64,000 bases of DNA from Tribonema minus (Eukaryota > Sar > Xanthophyceae > Tribonematales > Tribonemataceae): assembly GCA_017506865.1 (NCBI GenBank), contig JAFCMP010000135.1, forward strand, positions 1,207,170 through 1,271,169. Direction: 5' to 3'. The translations under genes and the position numbers were made by a program. Below the pieces are notes generated by a model. It was not told the DNA's origin. It searched no databases and saw only the letters and a list, made by a program, of their open reading frames with translations. Below are positions 1-10,100 of this stretch, one piece after another. Position 1 is the first letter of the stretch, and each line of letters starts with the position of its first letter.

Positions 1-26
1 TGCAGAGGGCGCCATTGCACTACAGT

Positions 27-398
27 CTAGGCAGTCGCCTTCGCCTGGACATCTGAACAAGCAGCGCAGAAACTGCTCTCACAGCGGCCGGCAATCATTG
101 CGACTTCAACAGGTGACTCACCAACAGGTGACTCACCAGCACGCCCTGCACGCCACACCCATAGCCGCGCACGAGCAGGTACAGCGCGGTGCCACACGTC
201 GTCGGACCCGTCAGTGCCAGCACTGTGAGGCGGCGCGTGGTAGACCACCAGCAGTATGGCGGCAGGCAACACGCCCAGAGTGTTGGCGTCGAGCCAGCCG
301 CAAGCGCGGAGCAGCGCTGCGCGCCACTGCTGCTCCTCGTCGGGGTGGGCGGCTAGGTAGGTATGTATGGCAAGGCCGCGGCGTCCGCTGACCATACC
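27..398 (-). CDS. Unrecognised coding exon, partial gene at left edge
   Basis: A long open frame reads leftward from an acceptor-like site (CTGCAG just above position 398) to a stop at 27. It encodes a GC-rich, protein-like sequence with an acidic stretch (HPDEEQQW), a DANTLGVLPA segment and a short hydrophobic run (AAILLVVY). A repeated GESPV motif near the end comes from a direct repeat of aacaggtgactcacc at about 108-137, which contains a donor-like site, so the true exon may end near 135 rather than at 27. I do not recognise the family. It may be the next exon or the neighbour of the exon at 1206-1812, but the phases do not connect directly. Confidence 0.45.
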   Translation of the reverse strand, partial: GMVSGRRGLAIHTYLAAHPDEEQQWRAALLRACGWLDANTLGVLPAAILLVVYHAPPHSAGTDGSDDVWHRAVPARARLWVWRAGRAGESPVGESPVEVAMIAGRCESSFCAACSDVQAKATA

Positions 399-1205
399 CT
401 GCAGACAAGTGCATTCATCCAGGTGGAATGTTGACTTGCTGACAAGGCGGCGACGGCCCAAGAAAGATACAGTAGGCGAGAGCTCTGCAGGTGAGGAGCA
501 TCCAAATCGTCGTGCCTACATACTACTAGTAAGCAGAGCAGGGGAAGAATGGCAGCAGCATTTGCAGCCGGTGCCGCTGCTGCCACTTGTTTCAGCTCGT
601 CAAGTATGGCTACGACATTTGCTGCCCATCCCTGACAGGGACCTCAGCAGCGGGACATCGCAGCGTTGAAATAGGCAGACTCTTACCGGCGCACGTGACC
701 ACAAGCAGCAGCTGACAACCAGCACGAGACATTATATTCTACGCATGCTGGTCACTCAGAAGTTGTTGCTGAGCGTTGTCATACTAGGTCATCCAAATGC
801 TGGTGTGTGCTGCAGTATGGCGTCGCTCAGATCAGACGGCGGGTGCGCCCCTTGCAAGGTGAACACTCCCCCCCTGCTCTTTCTAAAGTACCCGAGCCTC
901 ATGCCCAGCCACCTGCCCCTGGCCATCGTCCGCAAGTGATGACAGGCTCATCATGATATATCCCTCCTCACGTAATCCTCAAAGCGCGCTCAATGTTGCC
1001 AGCAGCGGGCGTACCGAACCGTGCAGGTTCATGCACCGGAGCAGCATCTTACACGCAAGGGCCTGTGCGTCAATACTTCATCAGCCTGAAGGAAGGGTGC
1101 ATACCTGTCCTTCTGAAGCCCTGTAGCAGCACGTGATTGTGGTGCATCATGTTGGCACGACATGCTCTGTGAGAACCAGCACTAGTCCGCAGGCAGGCCA
1201 TCTCT

Positions 1206-1812
1206 TCACCTGAACGCCGATGCAACCGCCGGCTTAACATTTCTCAGCGCAGGCGCCGACTCCCCGTCGTGAGACGGCAAGCGCTGCGCCGGCAGGCACG
1301 CCGGCAACTCCGCCGCCGCGGCGAGCGGCGCCGCCGCGCCATCCAAGTAGTCATTGACGTCGTTGAAGGCGGGCTTCCTCAGGCGCACCAGCTGAAAGCT
1401 GTTCCAGAGCACACTGTTCGTCAGCCTGATGCAGGCGAGGCTGAACTCGATGCGCTCGCGCTTCAGCGCCGCGTCGGGCGCTGCGCGCTGCGGCGCCGCC
1501 GCCGCCGCTGCCGCTGCTGCTGCTGAGCGCTTCGTGGCCGCCGCTGCCTCGTGCCTGAGCACTTCTCTCTCGGCCTTGGCCGCGAGAATCGCGCGCAGCA
1601 GCGCGTCGGCGATCTCGCCGAAGATGTCGAAGCGGTAGAATTCTTCCAGCAGCTTCTCCAATGCAGTGATGCGAGGATCGGTGCTGTGAAGCGCTTGCGA
1701 CGAGTCCAGGTGGATGCTGCGGCTCCGTAGCGCCCTGGTAAGCTCCTCCATCGCCAGTGTTTTGTGGAAAACCGTGTCTGTCCGGGCGCGCAGCAGCTGT
1801 ACCTGAGCATGC
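1206..1812 (-). CDS. Unrecognised coding exon, partial gene
   Basis: The exon begins after a good acceptor (TATGTCGCAG, just above 1812) and reads about 200 codons. Its first part is convincingly protein-like (LEKLLEEFYRFDIFGEIADA, then AKAEREVLRHEAAA), followed by an Ala-rich run and a second ordered part (FSLACIRLTNSVLWNSFQLV). The end is ambiguous: the frame stops with TGA at 1206-1208, but the same place is a donor (TTCAG|GTGAAG after 1210), so this may be an internal exon. The start phase needs two bases from an upstream exon, which must lie between about 1840 and 2500 and was not found. No family recognised. Confidence 0.6.
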
Positions 1813-2518
1813 CTGCGACATATAAAAAAATGTGCCACTGGTTGAGTCAGACAGGGGGGGCAGCCAGGTTTTCATGCAAGGATCCGCAGCGAAAAGCGCT
1901 CAAAGGCCAGTACAGGAATGTGGCAGCGTACACAACACAATGATGCAGCAGTTGCACGTGAGCATGCACTGCAAGGAGGGTGCACCAGCGAGGAAGGTCA
2001 GCTAGTCAGCAGCCAGCTGCTCGCTCTCATGAGGGACGCAAATCTTGACAACGCAACGGTCATTGTCCAGCAATTTATTTACAAGTAAATACGTGCCAAC
2101 TTGAAACAGTCAGGTGAGTTTCATGTGGGGACCTTCATGAAAACCGGTTGCAACTTGCTGGACACTGGCGCATCATGAGGCGTACTTGATTTGAAAAAAA
2201 AAAATGCTGATGGGGCGCCGCCTGCATTGTCATTAGTGACTGGAGTTCGCAAAATTGTCAAGTGCTTTTTTTTTTTTTGCGAGTGGGGTTGCAGACAAAA
2301 TTGTATGGCAGGCTGAATATGACTTGAGAGTTCATGGTCACCACAGCACACAATTTACATGCAGCATAGATAACATCACGGCCAAGTTATCAAGAAAGGA
2401 GGGGACGTGGTAATGGACGCACAAATGAAGACACCTAAATGCGCATGGCGATGGCTGACCTTGTGGTGCTCACACTACATGCACCGTGATAGCAGATGGC
2501 TGTTCTTTGAGGAAGGGT
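1813..2518. other. Non-coding spacer or 5' introns of the left gene
   Basis: No supported gene. Because the exon at 1206-1812 starts in mid-codon, a 5' exon of that gene probably lies here or the stretch is its intron. Two opposite homopolymer runs occur (A tract near 2195, T tract near 2268). Confidence 0.4.
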
Positions 2519-2534
2519 GGTGTATAGATACACC
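2519..2534 (-). terminator. Histone mRNA 3' stem-loop of H2A
   Basis: On the minus strand the sequence reads GGTGTA-TCTA-TACACC: a perfect 6-bp stem with a 4-nt loop, followed directly by ACCC, starting 70 nt beyond the H2A stop codon. This is the geometry of the replication-dependent histone mRNA 3' element (GG/CC stem base, UYUN loop, ACCCA-type flank). The H2B gene has the same structure with a different stem but the same loop and flank, so the stems covary. A processing role (SLBP binding, cleavage without polyadenylation) is inferred from the known element. Confidence 0.8.
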
Positions 2535-2603
2535 AGTGTTTTGTTGCAGTGCACCGAAAGAGGCACAGCTGCACCGCACGCAAACTTCACTGCAGTAGAG
2601 CGT

Positions 2604-3725
2604 TTACTTGGCCTTGGCGGCGCTGGCGGTCTTCTTGGGGAGGAGGACAGCGTGGATGTTGGGGAGCACACCACCAGAGGCGATGGTCACATTGCCCAGC
2701 AGCTTGTTCAGCTCCTCGTCGTTGCGCACCTGCACGGTGGAGGGGGGGGGAGAGAAGCAACCATGAGTGCATGCATTTGACAGCACGAGAATGCATGGGA
2801 ATCGGTGGCATGTGACATGCACAATAAACACGAGTGCTCCAGTAGACGGTGCACAGTTTTCTCTTATACACAAGGACAAGCGGTACAGCTAAGCAGCAAA
2901 CAAAGGACTTGGTGGCCCATTGAATGCACACCCAACTACTGTAGAAGCGGTGATGACGTACATGGCACGCCACAGCAACATGGACGCAAGCCAGCATATC
3001 AAGACAACAGAAACACTCATGTCGCTGCTCAATGCAAATGCAAATCGTACACCGAACACAGGCCACTCACCGCGAGCTGGATGTGGCGCGGTACAATACG
3101 GGACTTCTTGTTGTCGCGGGCGGCGTTGCCAGCGAGCTCCAAGATCTCAGCGCACAGGTACTCGAGCACCGCCGCCAGGTAGACGGGGGCGCCCGCTCCC
3201 ACGCGCTCGGCGTAGCGGCCCACCTTCAGGAAGCGGCCCAGACGGGCCACGGGGAACTGCAGCCCAGCTGTTGTGCAGGTGGGCAAGGCAGGCGAAGAGG
3301 ACGAGGTGAGAGGGCGGTACTTACTTGCACAAGTCAAGGCGGTGAAGGCACGTTGCAGAGCCAGAAAAATGTTGCAGAGCTGGAGACTAGGGCTATGTCG
3401 GGCAATGAATGGCACGACAAAGCAGCCAAGAGGGGGGATGCTACCTGTGAGGCTTACGCTAAGGTTTAGCTGTCAACTGCCAAATGGGTACGACAAAGCC
3501 ACGGAGGATCTGCAAGAGTAGCAACGGCGACTTTGAAGAACCTGCACGCTGCTGCAAGGAAATCTATTCAGGCTACGCCGCCGTCAACATCGCATGGACA
3601 CCTTCCAAACTGTCAAAGCGGCATGATGTGTTTTGATCACCAGACGATGTGTGCTCACCCTTGGAAGACTTGGACGTGCTCTTCTTGGCCTCCGCGCCAC
3701 GGCCGCCCTTTCCTTTGCCAGCCAT
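2604..3725 (-). CDS. H2A: Histone H2A (three exons)
   Basis: Core nucleosome histone H2A, which dimerises with H2B. Exons are 3725-3659, 3267-3071 and 2729-2604, spliced GGGTGAGC...AACAG and GCG|GTGAGT...TGCAG, giving 129 residues from ATG at 3723-3725 to TAA at 2604-2606. The histone fold is intact: [15 protein letters not shown], then [15 protein letters not shown], then [10 protein letters not shown] and [15 protein letters not shown]. The tail is a short Ala/Lys end with no SQ(E/D)Φ motif and no SPKK repeats, so this looks like a canonical H2A rather than H2A.X. It is divergent to H2B 527 bp away and carries a 3' stem-loop. Having introns together with the stem-loop is unlike animal replication-dependent genes. 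Confidence 0.97.
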
Positions 3726-4252
3726 TGTTGTTGAGAGGGGTGTTGTTTACCTTAGAGAGGTAGCGTGTGTCTGTGTGGAATGCGGCACAGAGACCTTCAG
3801 AGTTTACACTAGTTTGGTGATGATGCTCAGCTGGGTGTATTCTCGATTCTGCATCGTGATTGGTCAGATGCCCAGAATACTGGTGCGGTGATGATCAGCG
3901 ATTTTCCAGGCTTGGCCTCCCTGTCACATCGCCACTCACACACCGCCTGGACAACACCAACCTAAAAGTGAGTGCGCAGAGCGAGCTGGCGTGTGGTGTG
4001 GCCTTGCTGAGTTTGGTGGCGCTCGGCTCTCTGGACTTGATTTTTCGTTTCTCATTGTTCCGTAGCTGTGGTGTATTGAGTAGTGTCTGCTCACGGTGGT
4101 ATCTGAGATGGTACAGCAGCTTTTTGTAGGCATAGCATCGCCGCTAGATACACTGCCGTTGCATCGCCATTGCCTGCGCGATCGCATACCTTTGTTCCCC
4201 TTCTTCCGCCAACCACCAACTGACTTTTTTCTACATGTTGTGCTTTTACCAG
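3726..4252. promoter_or_regulatory. Bidirectional H2A-H2B promoter region
   Basis: The 527 bp between the two start codons must carry both promoters. An inverted CCAAT box (attgg, 3859-3863; CCAAT in the H2A direction, about 134 bp before its ATG) is visible. No convincing TATA box was seen. A pyrimidine-rich tract ending ttttaccag abuts the H2B ATG, so H2B may also have a 5'-UTR intron that would shift its promoter leftward. Confidence 0.6.
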
Positions 4253-4609
4253 ATGGCGAAGATCCCCAGCAAGAAGGCCGCCAAGGCTCCGAAGAAGGCA
4301 GCGGATGGCAAGAAGAAGAAGGCCAAGCGCACTGAGTCCTACGGCTCGTACATCTACAAGGTGCTCAAGCAGGTGCACCCCGACACCGGCATCAGCAAGA
4401 GGGGCATGTCCATCATGAACTCGTTCATCAACGACGTGTTCGAGCGCATCGCCTCCGAGGCCGGCAAGCTCACCCGCTACAACAAGAAGTCCACCCTCTC
4501 CTCCCGCGAGATCCAGACTGCCGTCCGTCTGATGCTTCCCGGAGAGCTCGCCAAGCACGCCGTCAGCGAGGGCACCAAGGCGGTCACCAAGTTCACCTCC
4601 TCGGCCTAA
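4253..4609 (+). CDS. H2B: Histone H2B
   Basis: Single-exon histone H2B of 118 residues, ATG at 4253 to TAA at 4609. A short Lys/Ala-rich N-terminal tail ([20 protein letters not shown]) leads into a highly conserved fold: [54 protein letters not shown] and a final [11 protein letters not shown], with the Lys ubiquitinated in other eukaryotes in place. An in-frame upstream ATG at 4241 is not chosen because MAKIPSKK is the normal start and the preceding tttaccag resembles a splice acceptor. Paired head to head with H2A. Confidence 0.97.
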   Translation: MAKIPSKKAAKAPKKAADGKKKKAKRTESYGSYIYKVLKQVHPDTGISKRGMSIMNSFINDVFERIASEAGKLTRYNKKSTLSSREIQTAVRLMLPGELAKHAVSEGTKAVTKFTSSA

Positions 4610-4720
4610 GCGACACCGCAGCGGCGCAGCAGCTTGGCGGGAGCAGTGGCGGGCGCTGGGGCAGCTTACTCTGGTACCTCAGCGCGTCCGCTTGCGCACT
4701 CCAGCCTTGCACAAACAACT

Positions 4721-4736
4721 GGTATCTCTAGATACC
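4721..4736 (+). terminator. Histone mRNA 3' stem-loop of H2B
   Basis: GGTATC-TCTA-GATACC forms a perfect 6-bp stem with loop TCTA, followed by ACCCC, starting 112 nt after the H2B stop. Loop and 3' flank match the H2A element at 2519-2534 while four of six stem pairs differ, which is the compensatory pattern expected of a functional hairpin. Confidence 0.82.
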
Positions 4737-7136
4737 ACCCCTGCGCACAGGAAATGCCCACAGCGCCATCTGTACTTTCTCTCTTTTAAGATTGTCTTGC
4801 AGCAATGTTTGTGCAGAATAAGTTTGGGTAGATCACATATGCAGTCCTTGTGAAAGTCAGGCTTCTCTTCATATGCAGTTCTGCTGGTTTGTAGTCTTGT
4901 GAGCGTGCAGGTGCAGCAGTTAGCATAAATTCTTGTGTCTGTTGTGTTGACATGGTTCTTTTTGTGTCAGGACGCTGCATATGGTTTGTACTACAATGCT
5001 TGTGACGGTCATTGCATGCGTCTCATCTCTTTTCGGTTCATGCACCAACGTCTACCTGTCAGCACGCAACTGCTGTATGCACTTGTAACTCTCCTTGATT
5101 CATGCGGTGTGGCGTTGATGTTGACATGGCATTCTGCGGCTTTTGCTATTGAAATTGCAATTTGCAGCTTGAAGCTTGTTCTCGTTGCGAGTTTGCGTGC
5201 GCAGAGGCGATGCTCTGTGATGCCAGTAATGCGCTGCACATGTGCCTTCAAGCTTAGGGAACTGCAGCTGTCAGTGTCTGTGCTTTACTTTGTCAGTGTC
5301 CGTGCTGCGTTTCAATGCTACAGCACAAGAGTGAGGCATGAAACAAAATATGCTTGCATTAATTTGGCAGGCAGTATCGTACTCAGAGCATGCAAAGCAG
5401 TGTCGTCAATCATGGGGGAGCAGCGAGTAGAGGGAGTGAGAGTGAGTAAGGGAGTGAGCAGGATCTGAGAGGTGCTCACGGCACTTACGGCTAACCCTAG
5501 TTGCCAATCAGCTAACCCTAAGGTTGAGTTAGGTCAGATCCAGCTAAGTCCTTGCATGTGGGGGCAAATGAAGCAGGTCTCACACGTGAATGTAGACTTC
5601 AAGTTACTGGTGCATAGACTCACGGTCAAAACAGTGGCCCATCGCTCTGCTGCTTCGCTGTTGCCGCCCTGCTGCAGTGCAGGCGTGCTTCTCGTTCCTT
5701 GATGTCAGTACCGGCCTTGCGCTTTCTTGGCCGTTGCTGCCACATCATCGTCTGATGGCAGGACTTCCTTGCTGCTGCATTGTTTGATGCCGTGCCCTGC
5801 TGTTCTCGTGATCGTGATGCGATGCAGCTGTTTCTTGCACGAACTCTCGCAGACGCTGCACGCCACGCATCAGAATTAGTGCGCTTGTGGTGCACAAGGT
5901 GGTTTCCTCTTCTTTGGGCATGCTTTCATAGCGCTTCCACCACCGCGCGCCCTCCCCCAGCTCGCTCCCAACCACCGTTCAAAAAAAGTTGAAGTTCGAG
6001 TTCAAGTTGAATACAAACTTCACGTAGGTCTTACATCAACTTCAACCCCAAGCCGGGAGTGCCGGGAGTGAGTGGGATGCGGGGTCCTCAAGGGGGAGCA
6101 CGGGAGTGTGAGGTTCAGAGTGCAGTGTTTTTTAATAAACAACACTGATCAAAGCAGCGGTGTATGCTGAAAAAAATGCACGACTACACACCTCAAATAC
6201 TTTCTGTTTGTGCCCTGTCTCCATTGCGCACCAGCTCTGAACATGCCTTTGGCACAAACGTTTAACCAGCAATTACTACTACTTGCCAATTAGCTTCACG
6301 TTGCAAACAGTTGGCCACATTCTGCATGACATCACAACAGCCGACAATGAGCGCAGCACAGGATAAGTGCAGTGTCAAGTTTGTCAGACGTTTTTTATTG
6401 AGCGCTCGTAAAGAAGCGCACGCACCGCTTTGCGGGAGTGCTGTTTTGTGCCCAACATGCCTGTTAGGCGCGCACATAAAACCCGATCAGGGTATATGTA
6501 TGTACAAACGTACACTATCTGCTGATGCAAGTAGCTGCCCTGCGTGTCTGCATGGGGCTTGCTACAGCAGCACTTCTGAAGCCCTCTCTGTGTTGTGTCT
6601 TTGGCGTGCACAATATCCATATGGTGCTAGGTGCGTGTAAAACGCACCCCATTTTGCATTTGTGACAATACAGTAGAACCCACTGCCTCGTCAATTGTGT
6701 ATGTAGTTCCTAGGTGCCCCGCATTTCCTCTCAATTCTTGAAGTTTGACATCAGTGCTCAGAAAGCACACCCCTGACGTTCATGCGTGCCTGCGGTGCGC
6801 TCACAATTGCTTGGCGCACACGCGGTCGCTGAACAGATCTGCATCAAGTGGCTGAAACACAAGCCCATCTAACTGCGGAGGCTTGGAAGTCATCGTCGTC
6901 GTCGTTGGCTTCGATTGTAGCTGTTTCAATGCACTGAAATGCAGGCCAGCCTATGCTACCAGTAGTGTGTGGTCTGACAACGCGGGAGGCCCCTTACATG
7001 CGCCGCAATCAGCAAAGCTGCACAAAACCCCTTCTCTCCATGAGGGTTGACTGACACTTCAAGTCTGGAAGACAGCGTTCGCGCGCACGCTGACCCCCCC
7101 CCCATTTCCCCCCTGCGCACGTCGGGCTCAGACCCC
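4737..7136. other. Intergenic region between H2B and DIS3L2 3' end
   Basis: About 2.4 kb with no supported gene. A 177-codon open frame (4935-5468, plus) has no family resemblance and poor codon bias, so I treat it as chance. Near 5996-6050 there are several copies of a TTGAAGTT-type motif that recurs in introns across the window. TTACA at 6994-6998 gives TGTAA on the minus strand about 140 nt after the DIS3L2 stop, which is the usual chlorophyte polyadenylation signal, but a 5-mer is weak evidence. Confidence 0.5.
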
Positions 7137-10100
7137 TCATGACGAGGCCCCTGAGATGGGCCCCAGGAACGTCACGCGCACCTGCACCGGCACCGTCTCC
7201 TGCGCGGAGCACACGATCCACACCTCGCGCATCACGCGCAGGTCCAGCTTGCGCCACGACTTTGACGCCATGGCAGCGCCGTAGCTATCGTCGCCGCTGC
7301 CGCCGCTGCCGCTGCCGCCGCCAGCAGCAGCAGAGCCGCCGGCAGCATCATCGGCAGCGGGCGCGCTGGCAGCTTCGGCGGCTGCGCTGCTGCTGCTGCC
7401 GGCGTTAGGAGCACTGCCGTCACCTGTGTCGCCATTCGCGCCACCTGCAGTGGATGCGCGTGGCGCTCCAACGGCAGGGGCGCTATCGCCATCGGCGGTG
7501 GGAGCGGCAATGCCGGTGTCAGCGACAACAGCACTGCCGTCGGTAGCGGCATCTGCAGCGTCTGCTGCAGTAGTGCCGCCACCGGTGGAGTTGCCGTTGA
7601 CGGGCCCTGTCGTGGCCTCTTTCCATATGTGCATTAGGCCCTCTTCAGTCAGGACTTGGCCGCAGCACTTGAAGCCTCCTGCGGTGCATGGCATTGCAAG
7701 TGGTGACGTGTCAGCCTCGTTCATTCATCTGGGAGTGAGCGAGTGAGCCAGTGCTCGAGCTGCGGGCCACACAACAACTGTTGCTGCATGTGCTAGTTGA
7801 AGCAGGATGTTTTTGTTGAAGTAGGCGTGACATGGCGGACGCATGCTGCGTTGCATGGCGCATTGCGCGGGCATTGCAACTGACTATACGCTTCTCACCC
7901 AGACGCATGCGTTAAGCCTTCCAGCTGCAATGCAACAGCAGCGCCGGTCCATACTGAATGCTTTCGCGGTTCAAGCCAGTGCCGGAGTCTCAAGCGAGCT
8001 TCTCTTTATGTAAATGCTACGGCGGCCCAAGGTCCAAGCGAGGCATGTCAAGTACAAATATGCTCAAGTGCCATGCGCACGCATCACGCACTGTTAAGTG
8101 TCACGGCCAGCAGGGTTGTTGATGACGTAATGACGCCAAATTACGCCAGAGAAAGTAAGAGAGTAAGTTACTGCAAACTCATAAAGTACGGCAAATGACG
8201 GCAGACTTCAAGTTGAGCTTTGTACTTCAACACCGCGTATTATGTTGATGCTCTGGTGACAGCATAACTATAAGATGCAGGACAAGTGACACTGCATGCA
8301 CAATGCCTTTGTATACAACTGAATGCGCTTAGCAGTTGCTGTAAACTGTGCATAGTAACTGTGCAATGGCCGAGGGCAGTTGCGTTCGCGCTTGGTCACG
8401 CAGGAGCTCTGTGCACCTCTGTAGAACGAGCATCATCATGATGCAGATCTTGAAAGCATATTGAATGCTTTTTGCAACTACATTGAAGCATATCTGCAGG
8501 CCACCTCAGCGAGGTGCACAGGCCACCTCGCGAGAGAGTACTTGCACAGAACTTCATCCCCACCACTTCTCCACGCCAGCAGCAGCTACAGTCACGGTGT
8601 ACACATGCCAGATACTGATTTTATTGCTAGCGGCAGACACTCTAGTGCAGCGAGGGCGCGCTGAAGCGAAGGAACCCACGAAAAAAAGTCACAAGTTGAA
8701 GTTTCAAACCCTTGAAATTGACAAGGTGTTGAAGTTGAACTACAACTAGAGTCGTTTGAAGTGGCCGTAGCCGTAAATGCCGTAAGTCAGTCTTACCGAG
8801 TGACGGACGTAATTACGCGTAAGTAACTACCTCGATGTGCCGTAATTAACAACCCTGACGGCCAGCATGACGCACAGCGGCGGCAAAGCCAGACAGTCCC
8901 TTCAAGCTGCTCGAGCAATATACTTTTTGTTTGTGGTCTCACCCTCTCTACCAATGTCTTCCAGGAAGAGGCGTGCGGTCACGCCGAGGGCCGGCACAAA
9001 GACGGTGAAGCCGGTGGCGCCGTATGACATGACCACAGCGCGCTCCGGCCCTCGCGGAGGCGAGGCACGCTTCAGGTACCTGCGCGCATGTGCAGAAACG
9101 GCCGGAACATCTTGATTGTAAGCTTGTGAATGAATGATTAATTCATGATGATGAGTTCATGGCGTCAGGCAGAGTGTGTGTTGTTCATGTTGTTCGTTGT
9201 AGACAATTGGCATGTAGCAGCAGGCTGCAGCGTCCAAGAACGGTGGTGGGATGGCTGGCGAACACGCTGCTGTGAGCTGCATTGTGGGGGATGGAAACTT
9301 GGACACGGCATGCTGCTCGATGGACACACCATCTGTTGGCGGTTCACTCGGGTCACAAAGCATTGTGAGCAAGAGTGCTCCCCACCAAAATAAAACAAAC
9401 CCACATCAACCTACAAGTCCCAGATTCGCTCAACCTATCAGCTGTCGTCTATTCAGCCTGAACTGTCAATCTTTATCAGATGCCCGTTCTGGTCACATGA
9501 GCATCAGCCCAGAGCGCGCAGCAGTGGCGGGTATCGTCCAACTCCTACTGTGACATGCATGGACTTGGGCACTCATGCGCACAGAAAGATGGCATCATAC
9601 AGTTTGCAGCTGACATACACAATGTACTATACAGACATTGAGGTATATATTGTAGTAGCAGAATCAAGTAGACTACTAGCAACAAGAGTGACTGTTAAAG
9701 TTTACTTGAAGTTAGGCACTCGTGCCCGGCGCTGACTGATCAAGTATACTTGAGGTATAAACACTCACGCGCAGAGGAAGACGACGTCGCTGCGCTCCTG
9801 TGCCTTCTTTGACGCGTCGCGCTTGTTGTTACAGTGACGTGCAACCTCCTCCACCTCCTGCGCGATAACAAGACGGAATCCGCAGGTTACGCAGACAGCG
9901 CAAGTCAATTGGTGATGGGGGGTATGTCCATTGTATTGGTGTGAGGCAGACCCTGGCGTTTTTTTTCGGCTGTCACAGTGTTTCTTGGAGACCTATGAGC
10001 AGCGCCATGGTCTCACCAAGATGGCGGCAGCGGCGCTGCATCAGCCAAGGGAGGCAGTATCATAGCGCAAACTGACCATCAGCGCTGCTGCAGCTTGTAA

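Noticed and set aside
4935-5468. 177-codon open frame on the plus strand
   Set aside because: No recognisable domain, no splice support, composition like neighbouring non-coding DNA.
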